Assembly: GCA_035772735.1 (NCBI GenBank)
Contig: JASDFA010000016.1
Location: 143,666,501-143,730,500, forward strand
Length of the DNA stretch: 64,000 bases
Origin: Datura wrightii
Lineage: Eukaryota; Streptophyta; Magnoliopsida; Solanales; Solanaceae
Direction of reading: 5' to 3'
Shown here piece by piece: positions 11,876 through 23,460 of this stretch (within the stretch, counting starts at the first letter, position 1; each line of letters starts with the position of its first letter). The notes beneath the pieces are model-generated. The model saw only the letters and a list, made by a program, of their open reading frames with translations. It was not told where the DNA came from and ran no database searches. Position numbers and translations under genes: made by a program.

Positions 11876-13720
11876 CTTACCCCACACTTAAATCCTTGTT
11901 CGTCCTCGAACAACACATACACAAATCATGCACATCACATCTCAACCTTTGTCACTATGGTGCAACCATTTTACGCTACGGTCATACCGATTATTCAATT
12001 CTTGCAAATCATCAAGAAAACATGCTTGGTCGTACAAGACAATGACCTTAATACATCGAGGCTTCCTAAACTTTTAAGAATTGATTCTTTATATCGGCAA
12101 ACTCATGCAAATCAACTAATCAAGAAATCTGACACGAACATCAATCTTTCATCAAGCATGTACCCTCACAACTCGAGAGAAACTTCCCCTTTTTTGTTCG
12201 TGCAGCACACAAACATGCAAGTAGGGGCATATAAAAAATTACTTTCACTCTCTCTCCCAAAAGAATTCACATGCATCATGTCATGACCCATAGGCTTGCC
12301 CTTAGTCTATTACTCCACTAATATAAAGAAATGCAATGTAGGATCAAATAGGACTTTTAATGGGTTGTAACTGGGCTATGGATCTAGTATATATATATTG
12401 GATTAGCCAATAATAGTCGCTAGCATCCTTAAGCGCCTTTTCAACTCATTCCCATCGACTCATGGACATTGTTCCTCTCTTTTCTCTTTTTCTCCCATTC
12501 ATGCTGGTTTACTTTCATACAGCCCATTTCATCAGGCACACTTGACACAAAACAGAGGGTTTTCATGTACCCTCACTATCATTTAATTACAACTAGTGCC
12601 TCTTCAACATCATCTTTTCTTTCCTCACCTTGCTTTTCTTTTCTTTTCACTCTTTTCACTCTTTAACACTTTGGGAAACATTTTCTGTTCTTTGTAAGCG
12701 CTTAAGAGCTTCTTATAGACTTTAAGGCTAATGAAAAGAAGGAATAAAGCTTAGTTCATATAAATCTGGACAAAAGAAAGAAATCAGCTAAAGGCTCAAC
12801 GGGCTGACTAGGGTATACAACATATAAAAAGGTAGAATTTGACAAGAAAAAAAAATGGAAACTAAAGGTTAAAACAAAGAAATGCCTACATCCTTTCCGA
12901 CACTGCACCTCCTTCATTTCGTTTTGTATACACACCAAGCAAGTTCTAGACAATTCACAATGACATGGAATAGCAAAACCTCACTCACACTTCATGCACA
13001 TGCTCGAATCAAGATTCATTCACAGACTCTTTAATTAGTCAATTACATGAATTCAAGATTAAGCCTCAATCATAATGAACCAAATTCTATAGCCTAGGTA
13101 ACTCAACATATTTACAAAATTGCATGCTTTCAAACGAATCATTTTCACATTTTGAACATCAATTACAACACGCAACGAAATTTTAGCAACCATAAGCAAC
13201 TACAGTTTATTGATGCAATCCACCAAAGAAACTAAAAACAAAACATCTACTCCTATCGACTACATTTCCCTTAAGACGGTCGCCATCCATCCATCATAGG
13301 GAACGGTCACTAACTATGACCTCGGTTCAATGGGACTATTCTCGGTAAAAGAACCGAAAACAAACTCCGAGAAACCCAAAAATAAAACTTCAAAATTTTT
13401 GCAACACATCGATCATTTTGATAGAAAATATTTACAAAATATTTTGATAAGTGCAAAATCTTTTCGCAAAAATTTTGAAAAATATCGATCATATCGATAA
13501 AGAAAAAAATATTTACAAAATTTACAAAATATTTACAAAGGCAACCATAACTTTCAAAAACACACATCATTAGCCACAAATGAATATATACACATAAATC
13601 ACAAATCAGTTCACAACAACAGGGAAAGCACAAACATACATAAACGTCAAGGAAAAATTATACAGCAAATTTAGAGCCTATGTCCCAGCACCTAACTACT
13701 CCCCACCCCACACTTAAATC
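11876..13720 (-). other. alpha1 3' non-coding region with purine tract and conserved blocks
   Basis: No gene is seen. The purine tract AAGTGTGGGGTAAG abuts the 3' LTR (11876-11889, minus strand). Bases 12310-12372 match the shared 3' motif described for gamma and alpha2. Bases 13268-13308 carry the HP4-like hairpin next to CTTAAG. The rest is AT-rich and largely colinear with alpha2 41994-43708. Confidence 0.7.
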
Positions 13721-13740
13721 GAACACTATCCCCAGTGTTC
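13721..13740 (-). ncRNA. conserved hairpin HP3 (alpha1 copy)
   Basis: Minus-strand GAACACTGGGGATAGTGTTC has a perfect 7-bp stem GAACACT/AGTGTTC around GGGGAT, 44 bp after the transposon-protein stop. Confidence 0.55.
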
Positions 13741-13784
13741 ACAACAATACAAAGCACAAAATTTTGGGTGGTGAAACTCCCTGC

Positions 13785-15005
13785 TCAGTCGAAATATTCG
13801 ACTTCCTCATCCGGTGCTGCGGCCTCGTCGCCCATATCTGAATCAGCTCCATCGCCGTCATCGGACTCCACATCAGAGTCCTCACGACGTGTCTCCTCAT
13901 CAGTAGGGACGTCGTCATCAGTCGGCTCCACAAAGGCTGGCCCCACCTTGCATAAAGCTCTGGCGTTCTCGCCAAAGGGGTAGTCCAGCTCCAGCTGCCA
14001 TAATTCATCCTCGGTGGCTGGTCTCCCACCTATCCGTAGCTGCAGCATCTGCATGCCGAACATACGGGCCATATACTGGTCGTCACGAGCATGTCGCTCG
14101 CCCAGAGTCAGCACCGGTCCGTGTGTAGTGTCGGGGGCCTTGGTCTTTGTCACATCAATGGCCCTCCGCTCCAACTGCGGAATGTAATCCAAGGCTTCTT
14201 CCTCAACGTCGAGGCCTCGGAGGAAGGTGGTGATGAGTCCGCCAAACCCATATCTGTGGCCCTGGTGTAGTCTGGATCTCTTCATGGCGGATATTATGAC
14301 CACCCCCACATTAATCTCAAGCCCTTTGATAAGGGCATACACCAGGCAGACACAGTCCCGGGTCACGTCTGTCATATGCACTCCCGGGATCAGACAAGAA
14401 CATACAATTTTTAGCCAGATTCTGGCCTCCCTGTTCATCTGCGAATAAGGCAGAGTCTGGTGGTAACCCCTCTCTTTGTGTCTACTCCATCGAGCTGTGG
14501 ATCGAGCCCCACACAACGTACGTCTGATGTCGGCGTACGGTGGGGTGATGTTTAACTGGCGGAGGACGTGGGCGTCTGTGTCCCGCGCTCCCACGATTGC
14601 ATTAAACTGCTGGGGTTCCAGAGTGACAATCTGCCCTCTGATTTTAATAGTATGGCTCCTGATGGCCGGGTTCCAGTTGGCGTAGAATTCCCGGACCAAG
14701 TGAAGGTTGCACTCCTTGGGCTCCTGAAAGATAAAGCTGAGCCCAGCTGCCTCAATCCTCTGTACGATGCGAGGGAACTCCTGTGCAAGTGGTTCCCTTG
14801 CAATATATTCCTCCGGGAAGTACTTGTTCTCCTTATGCTTTGCGTACCACTTCTTTCCTTCCTCGGTAACCCATCGTGTTCCGTATCGGCGGTGTTGACC
14901 ATGTGGAACAGCAGGTGCAGCTGGGACAGCAGTGCCCAGTGTCATTCTCTTTCTGCCGGTGCCTGAGGTTGAAGCACCCTTGCCTTTATCTTGTCGGCTG
15001 GCCAT
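13785..15005 (-). CDS. alpha1 'putative plant transposon protein', intact
   Basis: An uninterrupted 406-residue ORF. I start it at ATG 15005 (MASRQDKGKG) rather than at codons upstream, because those lie within the predicted splice acceptor. The amino end (residues 1-45) is basic and Ser/Gly/Lys-rich. Residues about 50-330 form a globular core with EPKECNLHLVREFYANWNP, NAIVGARDTD, RHKERGYHQTLPYSQMNREA and GERHARDDQYMARM. The last 45 residues are very acidic (DDDVPTDEETRREDSDVESD). It matches a family known only as 'putative plant transposon protein' in plant LTR elements; no catalytic motif of RT, integrase or protease is visible and the role is unknown. It differs from alpha2 at about fifty positions without any indel, which suggests selection on the protein. 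It could be expressed from an internal promoter through a spliced leader. Confidence 0.85.
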   Translation of the reverse strand: MASRQDKGKGASTSGTGRKRMTLGTAVPAAPAVPHGQHRRYGTRWVTEEGKKWYAKHKENKYFPEEYIAREPLAQEFPRIVQRIEAAGLSFIFQEPKECNLHLVREFYANWNPAIRSHTIKIRGQIVTLEPQQFNAIVGARDTDAHVLRQLNITPPYADIRRTLCGARSTARWSRHKERGYHQTLPYSQMNREARIWLKIVCSCLIPGVHMTDVTRDCVCLVYALIKGLEINVGVVIISAMKRSRLHQGHRYGFGGLITTFLRGLDVEEEALDYIPQLERRAIDVTKTKAPDTTHGPVLTLGERHARDDQYMARMFGMQMLQLRIGGRPATEDELWQLELDYPFGENARALCKVGPAFVEPTDDDVPTDEETRREDSDVESDDGDGADSDMGDEAAAPDEEVEYFD

Positions 15006-15010
15006 TGTAC

Positions 15011-15716
15011 CTGTCAATTTACACAAACAAGCACAACGTTAAGCTAAAAACTTGTTAGCTTCGGCTAAGGTCGGGTTAAACAAAATTTACCCCACACTTA
15101 GTCTTTAACAATATTTACAACATTTTAGCAAGGATATCTCTATTTACACCTCAAACACAATCAACTATAACATATTGCTTAGTGCGTTCACAAAAATTCG
15201 ACAGCATAACGGCTAGCGAACTACTCAGACTTCATACAGCTAACCCAATCCTACTATCGACAGCTATTCCCCCATAGCACTTAGTAACAATAACAACAAC
15301 AAAATAGAAACAACAATACAAACATTTTATATACAACTAATCTAATCAATTCAACCAATTCACATATTACGCAATTTCCCAAAAAAATTCGAGAATTAGT
15401 CGTCTTTCAACAATTATACAATATTTACCACGACTTATCTCAAATAATAAATACACCCCGGCATCAATTTCGTCAAACTATCAAGTTACCCAAGTTAAAA
15501 TTCAACAACCCCAAGCCCTAGAATGCAATTCGACAATCAAAATTGAACTATTCAATCAATCGATAAGTTCAAACGTCAACTACAACAATCCGAACATAAT
15601 CAATCACAAAATAATTCACGTCATGTGTAATTTCTACCTAGGGTGATATATCTCACCTCACATGCTCAAAATCGACAAAAATCGCCAAAAATTTGAGATA
15701 GATGATGAAAACATAC
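15011..15716 (-). other. predicted leader intron before the alpha1 transposon-protein ORF
   Basis: Minus-strand donor TTCCAAG|GTATGT at 15716 and acceptor AAATTGACAG| at 15011, six bases before the ATG. The intron is 706 nt; alpha2 has a 692-nt equivalent with the same donor GTATGT and acceptor TTGACAG. Consensus splice signals are kept in both copies. Not tested by RNA. Confidence 0.5.
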
Positions 15717-16342
15717 CTTGGAATTGAAGAATCGACGAAAACTTGACGTTTTCCTTGCCTATTAACGTGGCACGGAGCTTGGGGGTAGGGGAATGGGTGT
15801 TTGGTCGTGGAGGATAGAGGAAATGGGGAAAAATGGGCTAAAATCGGGGGTTTATTTAAAGGAAACACGCGGGTCACCCGGAAACCCGGTGTGACCCGAC
15901 ACTGGGATAAGGGCAACGTGTCACGGAGGGTAACGCGGAGACCCTCCTCCGTGACACGGAGCCAACGCGTTGGCTTACTGGAATTTTTTAAAAAATTCCA
16001 GATTTGCCTTCAACGTGTCACGGAGGGTAACGCGGAGCATTGCCTCCGTGACACGGCGCCAACGCGTCAGTGCTCTGTTTCACCATCAAATTTTATTTTT
16101 CATACCTCGCCTCGTTTCCTCGATTCCAAGTATTTTTCCTCCGGTATACCTGAAAATCACCTCACTAAATAAAAATTGGTTAAATGAATAGATTCCCTAC
16201 TAAAAAATAAAAATTTACTAAATTACTATAAAAAAAATTACTAAATAAAATGCAAATCTAAGCCTAATCAAGAAAAAGAAAAGAAAATAAAATAAAAGAA
16301 AAACTTTACACTAAAGAAAGAAAAAGAAAAAAAAATATTTTT
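15717..16342 (-). promoter_or_regulatory. alpha1 internal cassette and presumed internal promoter
   Basis: Bases 15764-16066 repeat the LTR cassette class: two long hairpins CGTGTCACGGAGG/CCTCCGTGACACG (15914-15957 and 16015-16058) plus a GGGTCACCCGG unit. A TATA-like TTTAAATAAAC lies at 15851-15861 (minus), between the cassette and the predicted donor at 15716. The order matches gamma (7536-8155) and alpha2 (39663-40011). The AT-rich part up to 16342 shows nothing else. Confidence 0.55.
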
Positions 16343-16389
16343 CACGGGTTGCCTCCCGTGCAGCGCCTGGTTTAACGTCGCGGCTCGAC
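16343..16389 (-). ncRNA. double-hairpin module HP1/HP2 (alpha1 copy)
   Basis: Minus strand: HP1 GTCGAGCCGCGAC (stem GTCG/CGAC), spacer GTTAAACCAGGCGCTG, then HP2 CACGGGAGGCAACCCGTG (6-bp stem CACGGG/CCCGTG, loop AGGCAA). It begins about ten bases downstream of the gag-protease stop at 16401. Confidence 0.6.
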
Positions 16390-16400
16390 AGCCTTTATGT

Positions 16401-18776
16401 TCAAGTGTCTACTAGGGAGATGGACGATTTGACCCGATCATGGTCATCTCCCCAGTAGTTCTCAACCTTGTCTGGTTGCCTACCTAGTAACTCTCGGGGA
16501 TCACTCAATCCATTCACATTCCCATGATCAATCACGTTGATCACCGAGAGTTCCTTATAGACAGTTGGGAGCTTAGGTGCCTTGTACATGTCGAACACCT
16601 CAACATTGTCGTGTGCTCGCATTGTGAGTTGACCCACAGCTACATCGATCAATGCCTTTCCGGTTGCCAAAAAGGGTCGTCCCAAAATTAATGGGACTTC
16701 CGCATCTGGTTCAAAATCCAGAACAATGAAATCTACCGGAAAAATGAGGGAGCCTACCTGCACTAGCACATCCTCGACAATGCCATCCGGCTTAGCTAAA
16801 GACCTGTCTGCTAGCTGCAAGATCACTATTGTAGGTCTAGGGCTCCCTAGTCCTAACTTTCTGAATACCGAAGATGGCATCAGATGTATACTTGCCCCCA
16901 AGTCGCATAACCCACGAGCTCGGATACTTTGCCCAATCGTTAGCTGGATAGTAAAACTTCTAGGATCCTTCAGTTTAGTGGGCAACCTGTTCTGAATACG
17001 GGATGTGCATTCCTCCGTTAAAGCCACCGTGGCATACTCAGTCAAGCAACATTTGTTGGCCACGATGTCTTTGATATACTTCGCATATTTTGGCACACCC
17101 TGCAAGACATCAACAAGAGGTAAGTTAACATGTACCTGTTTAAGTACCTCCATGAATTTCTGGAAACACGCCTACTCCTTGTGTTTCTTAAGTCGTTGAG
17201 GGAACGGGGGTGGAGGCCTTGCTGGTTCAGCTTCTTTGGTCTTCCCCGTATCTGAGGTTTGTTCTCCCTCAACATCTGCTGCTCCTAACTTCTGAGGCGG
17301 TCTTTCCTGTTCCACCTCCTTTAATTGTAAACCACTCCTCGTGGTCACTGCATTCACCTGCTTAGGATTGGGATCTGTGTCGCTAGGTAGTCCTCCCCTT
17401 GGTCTAGTATTTTAGGCACTAGCAAATTGCCCAAACTGATATTCAAGAGCCTTGGTTGCCAATTGATTATTCTTTACTTCGGCTGCCAATTTGACATAGT
17501 CAGCCTGCAATTGTGCCTGGTTGGCAATCATGGTCTTGAACATTTCCTCAATAGTCGGTGATGGTGGTGGAGGAGGGGCATTGTGATTTCTGAACTGATT
17601 CTGATAGCCTTGTTGCCCTCCTTGGTTTCTGTGCATACCCTGCCCTGAACCTTGACCTTGTTGATTGTTGCTACCCCACAAAAAATTTGGATGATTCCTC
17701 CAATTCGAGTTGTAGCCACCGCCAAACTGCTGTTGATTCCTCTGTGCATTGCCCACAAAGTTTACAGAATCAGGATTTGCACCACAGCATTCAGCTGAAT
17801 GCTCACTACTACCACACACTTCACACCACATCTATTGGACTGCATTGACTGAGGCTGACGGCTGGTTCAAATTCATATTGCTGAAGTGAGTGTTTAACTG
17901 ATTTTGCAAAGCAGCTATCTGTGCAGCGATAGCTGTGAATCCATCCACTTCAAGCACTCCCGCTGCTTTCCTTGCTCCACCTCTTGAAGAATCTGCATTC
18001 CATTCCGGATTGCCTTGTGAAATTCAGTTGAGCAAAGTGTACAGCTCCTCATAAGTCTTCTCCAGCGCTTGCCCTCCAGCTGCTGAGTCTAACAAAATTT
18101 TAGTGTGGGGTTCCAAACCCTCAATAAAAGTGTGGACCAACACCTCATTTGATTGATGATGATGAGGACAATCCCGCAACATGGACTTGAATCTTTCCCA
18201 GGCTTGATAAAGATTTTCTCCTTCCCTCTGTTTAAAACTTAGAATCTGACTTCTAAGTTTAGCTGTTTTACCTGAAGGGAAAAATCTGATCAAAAACTTC
18301 CTTGCAAGATCATCCCACGTTGATATAGAGTTGGGTGGTTCAGCTTTTAACCACCTCTTGGCTTCACCCAGTAAGGAAAATGGAAATAAGGTGAGCCGAA
18401 CATAATCAGGTGACACTCCAGCGGGTATGTAAGTGTCACTTATCTCCAAAACGTTCTGGAGATGTTGTTGCGGATCTTCGTGAGGGAGACCGGTAAACTG
18501 CCCGCTAGTGTGCAAAAGTTGCACCATATTTTGCTTTAACTCAAATCTCCCTCCAGGCTCTGGTTTGCGGATGCTGGAATGTACATTATTAGCGTGTGGG
18601 ATTGCCACCTCGCGAACCGGCCTGGCTGCTACTTCCTCGGGCACTAACACAGCCCGCACAACTGGTGGATTTGGTTGCTCCATCATAGACTGTTTAAGCA
18701 ACTGCAGCTTCTTCCGAAGAGCTTCTCTACGTTGACTGTGCAATTCACGTTCTGGCTCTAAGTAAGATTCCACCAG
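16401..18776 (-). pseudogene. alpha1 gag-protease, four premature stops
   Basis: About 790 codons. Gag domain (residues 1-250): LHTSGQFTGLPHEDPQQHL, FPFSLLGEAKRWL and WDDLARKFLIRFFP, the retrotransposon-gag core. A zinc knuckle CEVCGSSEHSAECC (CX2CX4HX4C) follows, then a Gln/Asn-rich linker and a retropepsin-like domain with CDLGASIHLMP and ILGRPFLATGKALIDV. The frame is stopped near 18022 (TGA for an Arg codon), 17833 (TAG), 17411 (TAA for Gln) and 17169 (TAG for Glu). Three of the four fit C-to-T change. The first codon in the alpha3-equivalent position is CTG, not ATG (18774-18776), in a strong context (GAGCTGG). No RT follows. Confidence 0.88.
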
Positions 18777-18913
18777 CTCCTTGTCCCTTGCTAGTGTTCA
18801 CAGAAATAAAAATCTGCAAAATACAGGCTAAGACCAAGTTGTTAACACTTAAGAAAATAAAAATACAAATACAGCAAATTTACACTAAACACAATTTTAC
18901 AAATCGCCTAGCC

Positions 18914-18931
18914 TCCCCGGCAACGGCGCCA
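18914..18931 (-). other. alpha1 primer-binding site, tRNA-Asp type
   Basis: Minus-strand TGGCGCCGTTGCCGGGGA is complementary to the 3' end of plant tRNA-Asp (established use in several plant Ty3/gypsy lineages). It lies six bases inside the 5' LTR end. Confidence 0.85.
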
Positions 18932-18937
18932 AGAACT

Positions 18938-20405
18938 TGTTCGCGGCTTGTACTGCTCGGGTTGGTATTAAATATTAACAACCGACACGCAAGTGCACGT
19001 GGTCAAACAAGTAATAAAGTGGATAAGTAGCCAAGTATCGATCCAAGGAGGCTGCTCTAGATATGTAAAACTGCCTAGTTTACTATATTTCTATTCTATC
19101 CCTAACTATGTTAACAACAATCCAACCAAGAGTTGAGTGAGTTTTTGTTTCTAAACTATTTATATACTACAATTAATAACAACTATTTACTTTAGAATTT
19201 AGACAATGGATACGCACATGCCAAGGTTAAGAACGAGTAATGAACTTGATAATCATGATAATTTAGTCATCCTCTTCTTCATGTTGCTAGCCAAGAACGT
19301 TGCCTAGAAATTAAAACTTTTGTATTTAATTTCACTTTAGAATCATAAACCATCCGTCTACATTTCTGTGATCAAATGCAATTTATGACCTAGCACTACA
19401 ATTCCGGTTCCTAAATTGACTAATACGGCTTTCAAGTATATTTCTATCAAGAAAGCACATCAAAACCCAATTTTCCCAAATCAAGTTAAGAACAATACCC
19501 TATTAATTCACAACTTTCCAATTTCGTGCTCTCTCAAGTGAAATTGGACTTTTTAGATATACATTAATGGTGGCCAATCAATAACGTAGTAAGCACAAGA
19601 ATTAATAGAACAACATGCAAGACGAAGAAGAAACCATATCAATTATCACCAAAATTCATTACACAAGTTCAAAACCTCAGCAAAGAAGGGAATTAGCCAC
19701 TCATTCTTGGATTAATCATCCTAAAATGAGTGTAAATCATGCATACAATTGAAGGAAAGAAGAAAGGAAGAGAAGAAAACTCTTAGCTTTTCTATTCTTC
19801 AACTGCCACAAACCCACGTTCCTGCTCTCCACTTCTGAACTTAGTCTAAAAACTAAAAACTGATTAAAAATAAACCTAAGTGTGCTATTTATACTAGTGG
19901 GAAATTTTTCCCGGAATAACAAGCAACGTGTCACGGAGGCCAACGCGGAGCACTGCCTCCGTGACACGGCGTGGACGCGGACCCTCTCTGGAAATTGCAG
20001 GGTCCGGATAATTGGCCTCAACGTGGCACGGAGGCCATCGCGGAGTCCTGTCTCCGTGCCACGGAGCTGTCGCGAGGCCTCACTGGAATCTGCCAATTAA
20101 TTTCCTCTCCAGGCAGTGTGCTACCGCGATGGCAGCGTGGCACGGCTCCATCGCGGAGCCAGTGTAAAATGTGCCATCCAAGGTCTTTTCCACGCTCGCA
20201 TCCCAGTCCAACTCCGACATAGTTCCAACACGCATTTTAGCTCTTAAAAATCACATTATCCTGCAAAACAAATGCTAATCATGTTGGTTAGTATAAATTC
20301 ACATTTTATTAACAAATACGTGATATTATATACACATTGCACAACAAACAAGGTAAAAATGATACGTTTGAGTATCACTTGGGCATATAAATCTGCCCAA
20401 GATCA
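18938..20405 (-). repeat. alpha1 5' LTR
   Basis: 1468 bp, almost identical to 10409-11875. TATAAATA lies at 19886-19893 (minus). The cassette at 19925-20165 includes a perfect 14-bp inverted repeat CGTGTCACGGAGGC/GCCTCCGTGACACG with a 14-base loop. The right end GATCA meets the target duplication CTTAC. Confidence 0.92.
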
Positions 20406-21705
20406 CTTACCACATGATTTGGAGTAGCTGCTCCCACCTATGATAGAGCTTGTGGTATGTTTCGAAATAAAGCTTCTCATATGCATGATCTCATAATTGA
20501 GATGTAGGTCATTATTGAGCTTTATCAATAGACAATGTTAAACTTCATATCCATATGATGTCTAGTCTATGCATGATTTCATTATGAGCTCTGTCAATAG
20601 ACAATGTTGAGCTTCGTTTCATACGATGTTAAGTTATGCATGATTTCATGTTGAGCTTCGTCAATAGATGATGTTAAGCTTTCTAATATACAATGTAGAG
20701 CATTGCATGTTTTGGGGAGAAGAGTCTAGCACCGAGAAGGTTAAGGGTCGATCACCCTATACCTCAGAACTACGCGCTAACGTAGGTTGATACTATTATA
20801 TTATTGGGACCTCCATTGTGAGCTATCCCAGGCCCGATTGGCCCTTCAGCTTGATATCAATATCGTGGTATCGTCCATCACCCTGGGAAGGTTATGGATG
20901 GGTCTACCCACTTGAGTGTGATAGTTGGGACCACATAAGCTCTATCATGGTATGTTAGTTAAGTGACGAGTCTCCCACTTTTTAAATAATTCAGATTGCA
21001 TATTCATCACTCATGACAATTATCTTATGCATGCAAGTTAAAAAGAAGGGTTTGATTCATTGTTCAGCTTTTGATGTAAATGTTATGTTCAACTTTGAGT
21101 TATTCGAGTCGGTCATGATGTTGTGAAGTTAAGGATGGTTATGTCATGATAAGATTTCGATTTTAGAATGAATGCATGTAGCCCTTCTACTTGTACTTGA
21201 CAGCTTATGATATGAATGAAATGTTTTTAAATGATTTACATTGCTAGAGCGGTTTTACTTACCTTGCATACTCGGTATATTCCATGTACTGACTGCATAC
21301 TTTCTATACTGCATCATTTCATGATATAGGACCCGGTTCTCAGGTTCAGCCCTGTTCGTAGTCGCTTATCAGAGTTAGCACCCATTTGGTTGGTGAGTCC
21401 TCATCTTTCAAGGAGTAGACTATCATTTTCTTTTTTGTATTTTCAGTTTTAGTATTATTGAGTTAGTCGGGGTCTTGTCCCTTCAACTCGTCTAGATTAG
21501 AGGCTTTCAGACTTATGTATGTATAGTTTCAGATATTATTCTTATGTACTATTGTATGAGACTTCCCCTGGGATATAATTATGTTTTCTTCATGATTATT
21601 AAATGATTTAGTTGAATGCTTATGCCATGGGTCAACTTGGGATCTCTCGGGGTCCCTTGTCCCGTGTCTACGAGATCCGAATCTACGCTTGGGTCATAAC
21701 AAACT

Positions 21706-21718
21706 TGGTATCAGAGCC
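21706..21718 (+). other. T1 primer-binding site, initiator-Met tRNA type
   Basis: TGGTATCAGAGCC four bases after the LTR end is complementary to the 3' end of plant initiator tRNA-Met, the usual chromovirus primer. The following leader (to about 21900) resembles the leader after the H2 primer site. Confidence 0.9.
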
Positions 21719-21911
21719 ATAGGTTTGATGTGTCCTAGGGAGTCTGAAAGACGCATTAGGTAGAGTCTTTTTCATGGGTGTAAAGTGCGCCACACTTATA
21801 AAGAAGAGGCTACTAGACATTTTAGGAAATGTTCCATTCTTTTAAGATTTATGTTGTGCGGTGGAAAGCCTTTCTATCCTTCTGATTCGTGCTAATCGCG
21901 ATTGCAAAATC

Positions 21912-23060
21912 ATGGATCCTAGAAGGATGAATGGAAGAAGGAATGGAGGTGGTGAGGGACACGAGGATGGAAACGTTCATGGCCATCAGCCAGCCCTACC
22001 AATTTAGGAGCCTCAGGAACCGGAGCCATCCCCACCAGTTCAGGAGCCTCAAGCACCAGAACTAGCTGCTCATGCTGATTTCCGAGCTTCCATTCAGATG
22101 CTTGCGTAGGCCTTGACCGCTCAGTTTAATCAGCAGACCGTTGCGTATATTCCTCAAAACGGTAATGCTACGGCAGCCAGAGTCCGAGACTTCTTAAAAA
22201 TGAACCCGCCGGAGTTTCAGGATCCAAGGTAGATGAGGACCCACATGATTTCATTGATGAGATTGTCAAGATCACCCAGGTTATGGGGGTGAGTAGTGTT
22301 GAGTGCGCAGAGTTGTCCTCCTACCAGTTAAAGGGGGTTGCGCATATTTGGTTCCGCCAGTAGAAGGACAACAAGGTTGAAAGAGTATGCCCGATCTCAT
22401 GGGAGGAGTTTTAGGTTGCATTCCTAGATCGGTTCTTCCCTCAAAAGGTGAGGGAGTCGAGAGAAGCTGAGTTCGTGAATTTAAATCAAGGAAGGATGAT
22501 TGTTCAGGAGTACGCCCTTGATTTCACCCGCCTATCTAAGTATGACCCCGAGTTAGAGGCTGACCAGTGGGCGCGGGTGAGCAGATTTGTGCATGGTATA
22601 ACAGGATATATGGTTAAGGATTGCAGGACAGCTATGCTTCATCAGGACATGGACTTCCCTCATATTGTGTTGTATGCTCGGCAGATGGAGACTGCACATT
22701 CGAGGGAGAGGGAGGCCAAGAGGGCCAGGACCAAGGACTATAGGTTCTCTCAGCAGCGGTCCGGTGGTGGGCATTGACAGCAGAACCACCAGAGATCATC
22801 AAACCTAGCTTCTTCAACGCTGAGTGTGCTATCTAAGCCCATACATGATCAGAGAGGGCTAGCATCAGGATCGAGGGGTCATAGCAGTAGGCCCACAGAC
22901 TCCAGCATTCCAGCTTATCGCAGGTGTGGCCGGGCACACATAGGCTAGCGCTTGGCGGGGTCAGGAGCTTGTTTTTGATGTGGGCAGTCGGGACATATGC
23001 TCAGAGATTGTCCCGCTGTGAGTTAGGATCAGGTTGGGGGCCTAAGCCCAACTTCTAGTT
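21912..23060 (+). pseudogene. T1 gag, broken
   Basis: Starts at ATG 21912 (MDPRRMNGRRNGGG), followed by a Pro-rich stretch with stops. The gag core continues after frameshifts: KMNPPEFQDP, then 22448-22777 FVNLNQGRMIVQEYALDFTR and LSKYDPELEAD. A first cysteine cluster is stopped, and a zinc knuckle CGQSGHMLRDC lies near 22980-23012. Chromovirus gag normally runs about 400 residues, so all parts are present but in several frames. Confidence 0.75.
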
Positions 23061-23076
23061 CAGCATCCCCTCCCCC

Positions 23077-23460
23077 ATGCACAACACATTAGGGGGATCT
23101 ACTAGCACAGCTGGCGGGCAGTGCCAAAATAGATTCTATGCCTTAGCCACTCGCCAGGAGCAGGAGGCCTCACCAGATGTAGTCACTGGTATGTTGAGAG
23201 TCTTTCATGCTGATGTTTATACTTTGTTAGATTTTGGGGCTACCTTGTCTTTTGTGACACCTTATGTGGCCAGTAGCTTCGGAGTCAGTCCTGATGTCTT
23301 ATCAGAGCCCTTCTCAGTTTCTACTCCAGTAGGTGACTCAATTATAGCTAAAGGGTGTATAGAGATTGCCCGATTTTAGTTCTTCATAAGGTCACCTTAG
23401 TAGACTTGATAAAGTTAGCCATGATTGATTTTGATGTTATTCTCAGCATGGGTTGGTTAT
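23077..23460 (+). pseudogene. T1 protease, broken
   Basis: VVTGMLRVFHADVYTLLDFGATLSFVTP carries the retropepsin active-site segment as DFGAT; relatives usually have DPGAT or DSGAT there. YVASSFGVSPDVLSEPF follows. The frame stops at 23379 and continues in another frame toward IDFDVILSMGWL. Confidence 0.7.

Larger units (their letters stand above)
10409..20405 (-). mobile_element. alpha1: complete non-autonomous gag-protease/transposon-protein element
   Basis: A 9997-bp element on the minus strand with LTRs 18938-20405 (5') and 10409-11875 (3'), perfect TSD CTTAC (10404-10408 and 20406-20410), tRNA-Asp primer site and purine tract. The empty site is visible in the T1 3' LTR near 50285, where the flanks join through a single CTTAC. 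The LTRs differ at only about ten positions by eye over 1468 bp, so it is the youngest datable insertion in the window. The internal region encodes gag-protease (four stops) and an intact 406-residue transposon protein. No RT, RNase H or integrase is present. Confidence 0.93.
9069..21701 (+). repeat. T1 5' LTR, split by alpha1
   Basis: The LTR consists of 9069-10408 and 20411-21701, about 2631 bp without alpha1 and its duplicated CTTAC. It starts TATAATACCCCG (probably TGTAATACCCCG before mutation) and ends GGGTCATAACA just before the primer site. The 3' LTR at 48965-51593 gives the uninterrupted form, in which bases around 50285 read straight through the alpha1 insertion point. Bases 20510-20710 hold a degenerate tandem repeat based on GAGCTTYGTCAATAGACAATG. 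Confidence 0.85.

Noticed and set aside
15764..16066. CRISPR-like or satellite array
   Set aside because: The units are degenerate, in both orientations, unevenly spaced, and embedded in a plant retrotransposon.
18914..18931. tRNA-Asp gene fragment
   Set aside because: Only the 18 bases of the primer-binding site are present, at the LTR edge; there is no tRNA body. The same holds for 25628, 36835 and 55972.
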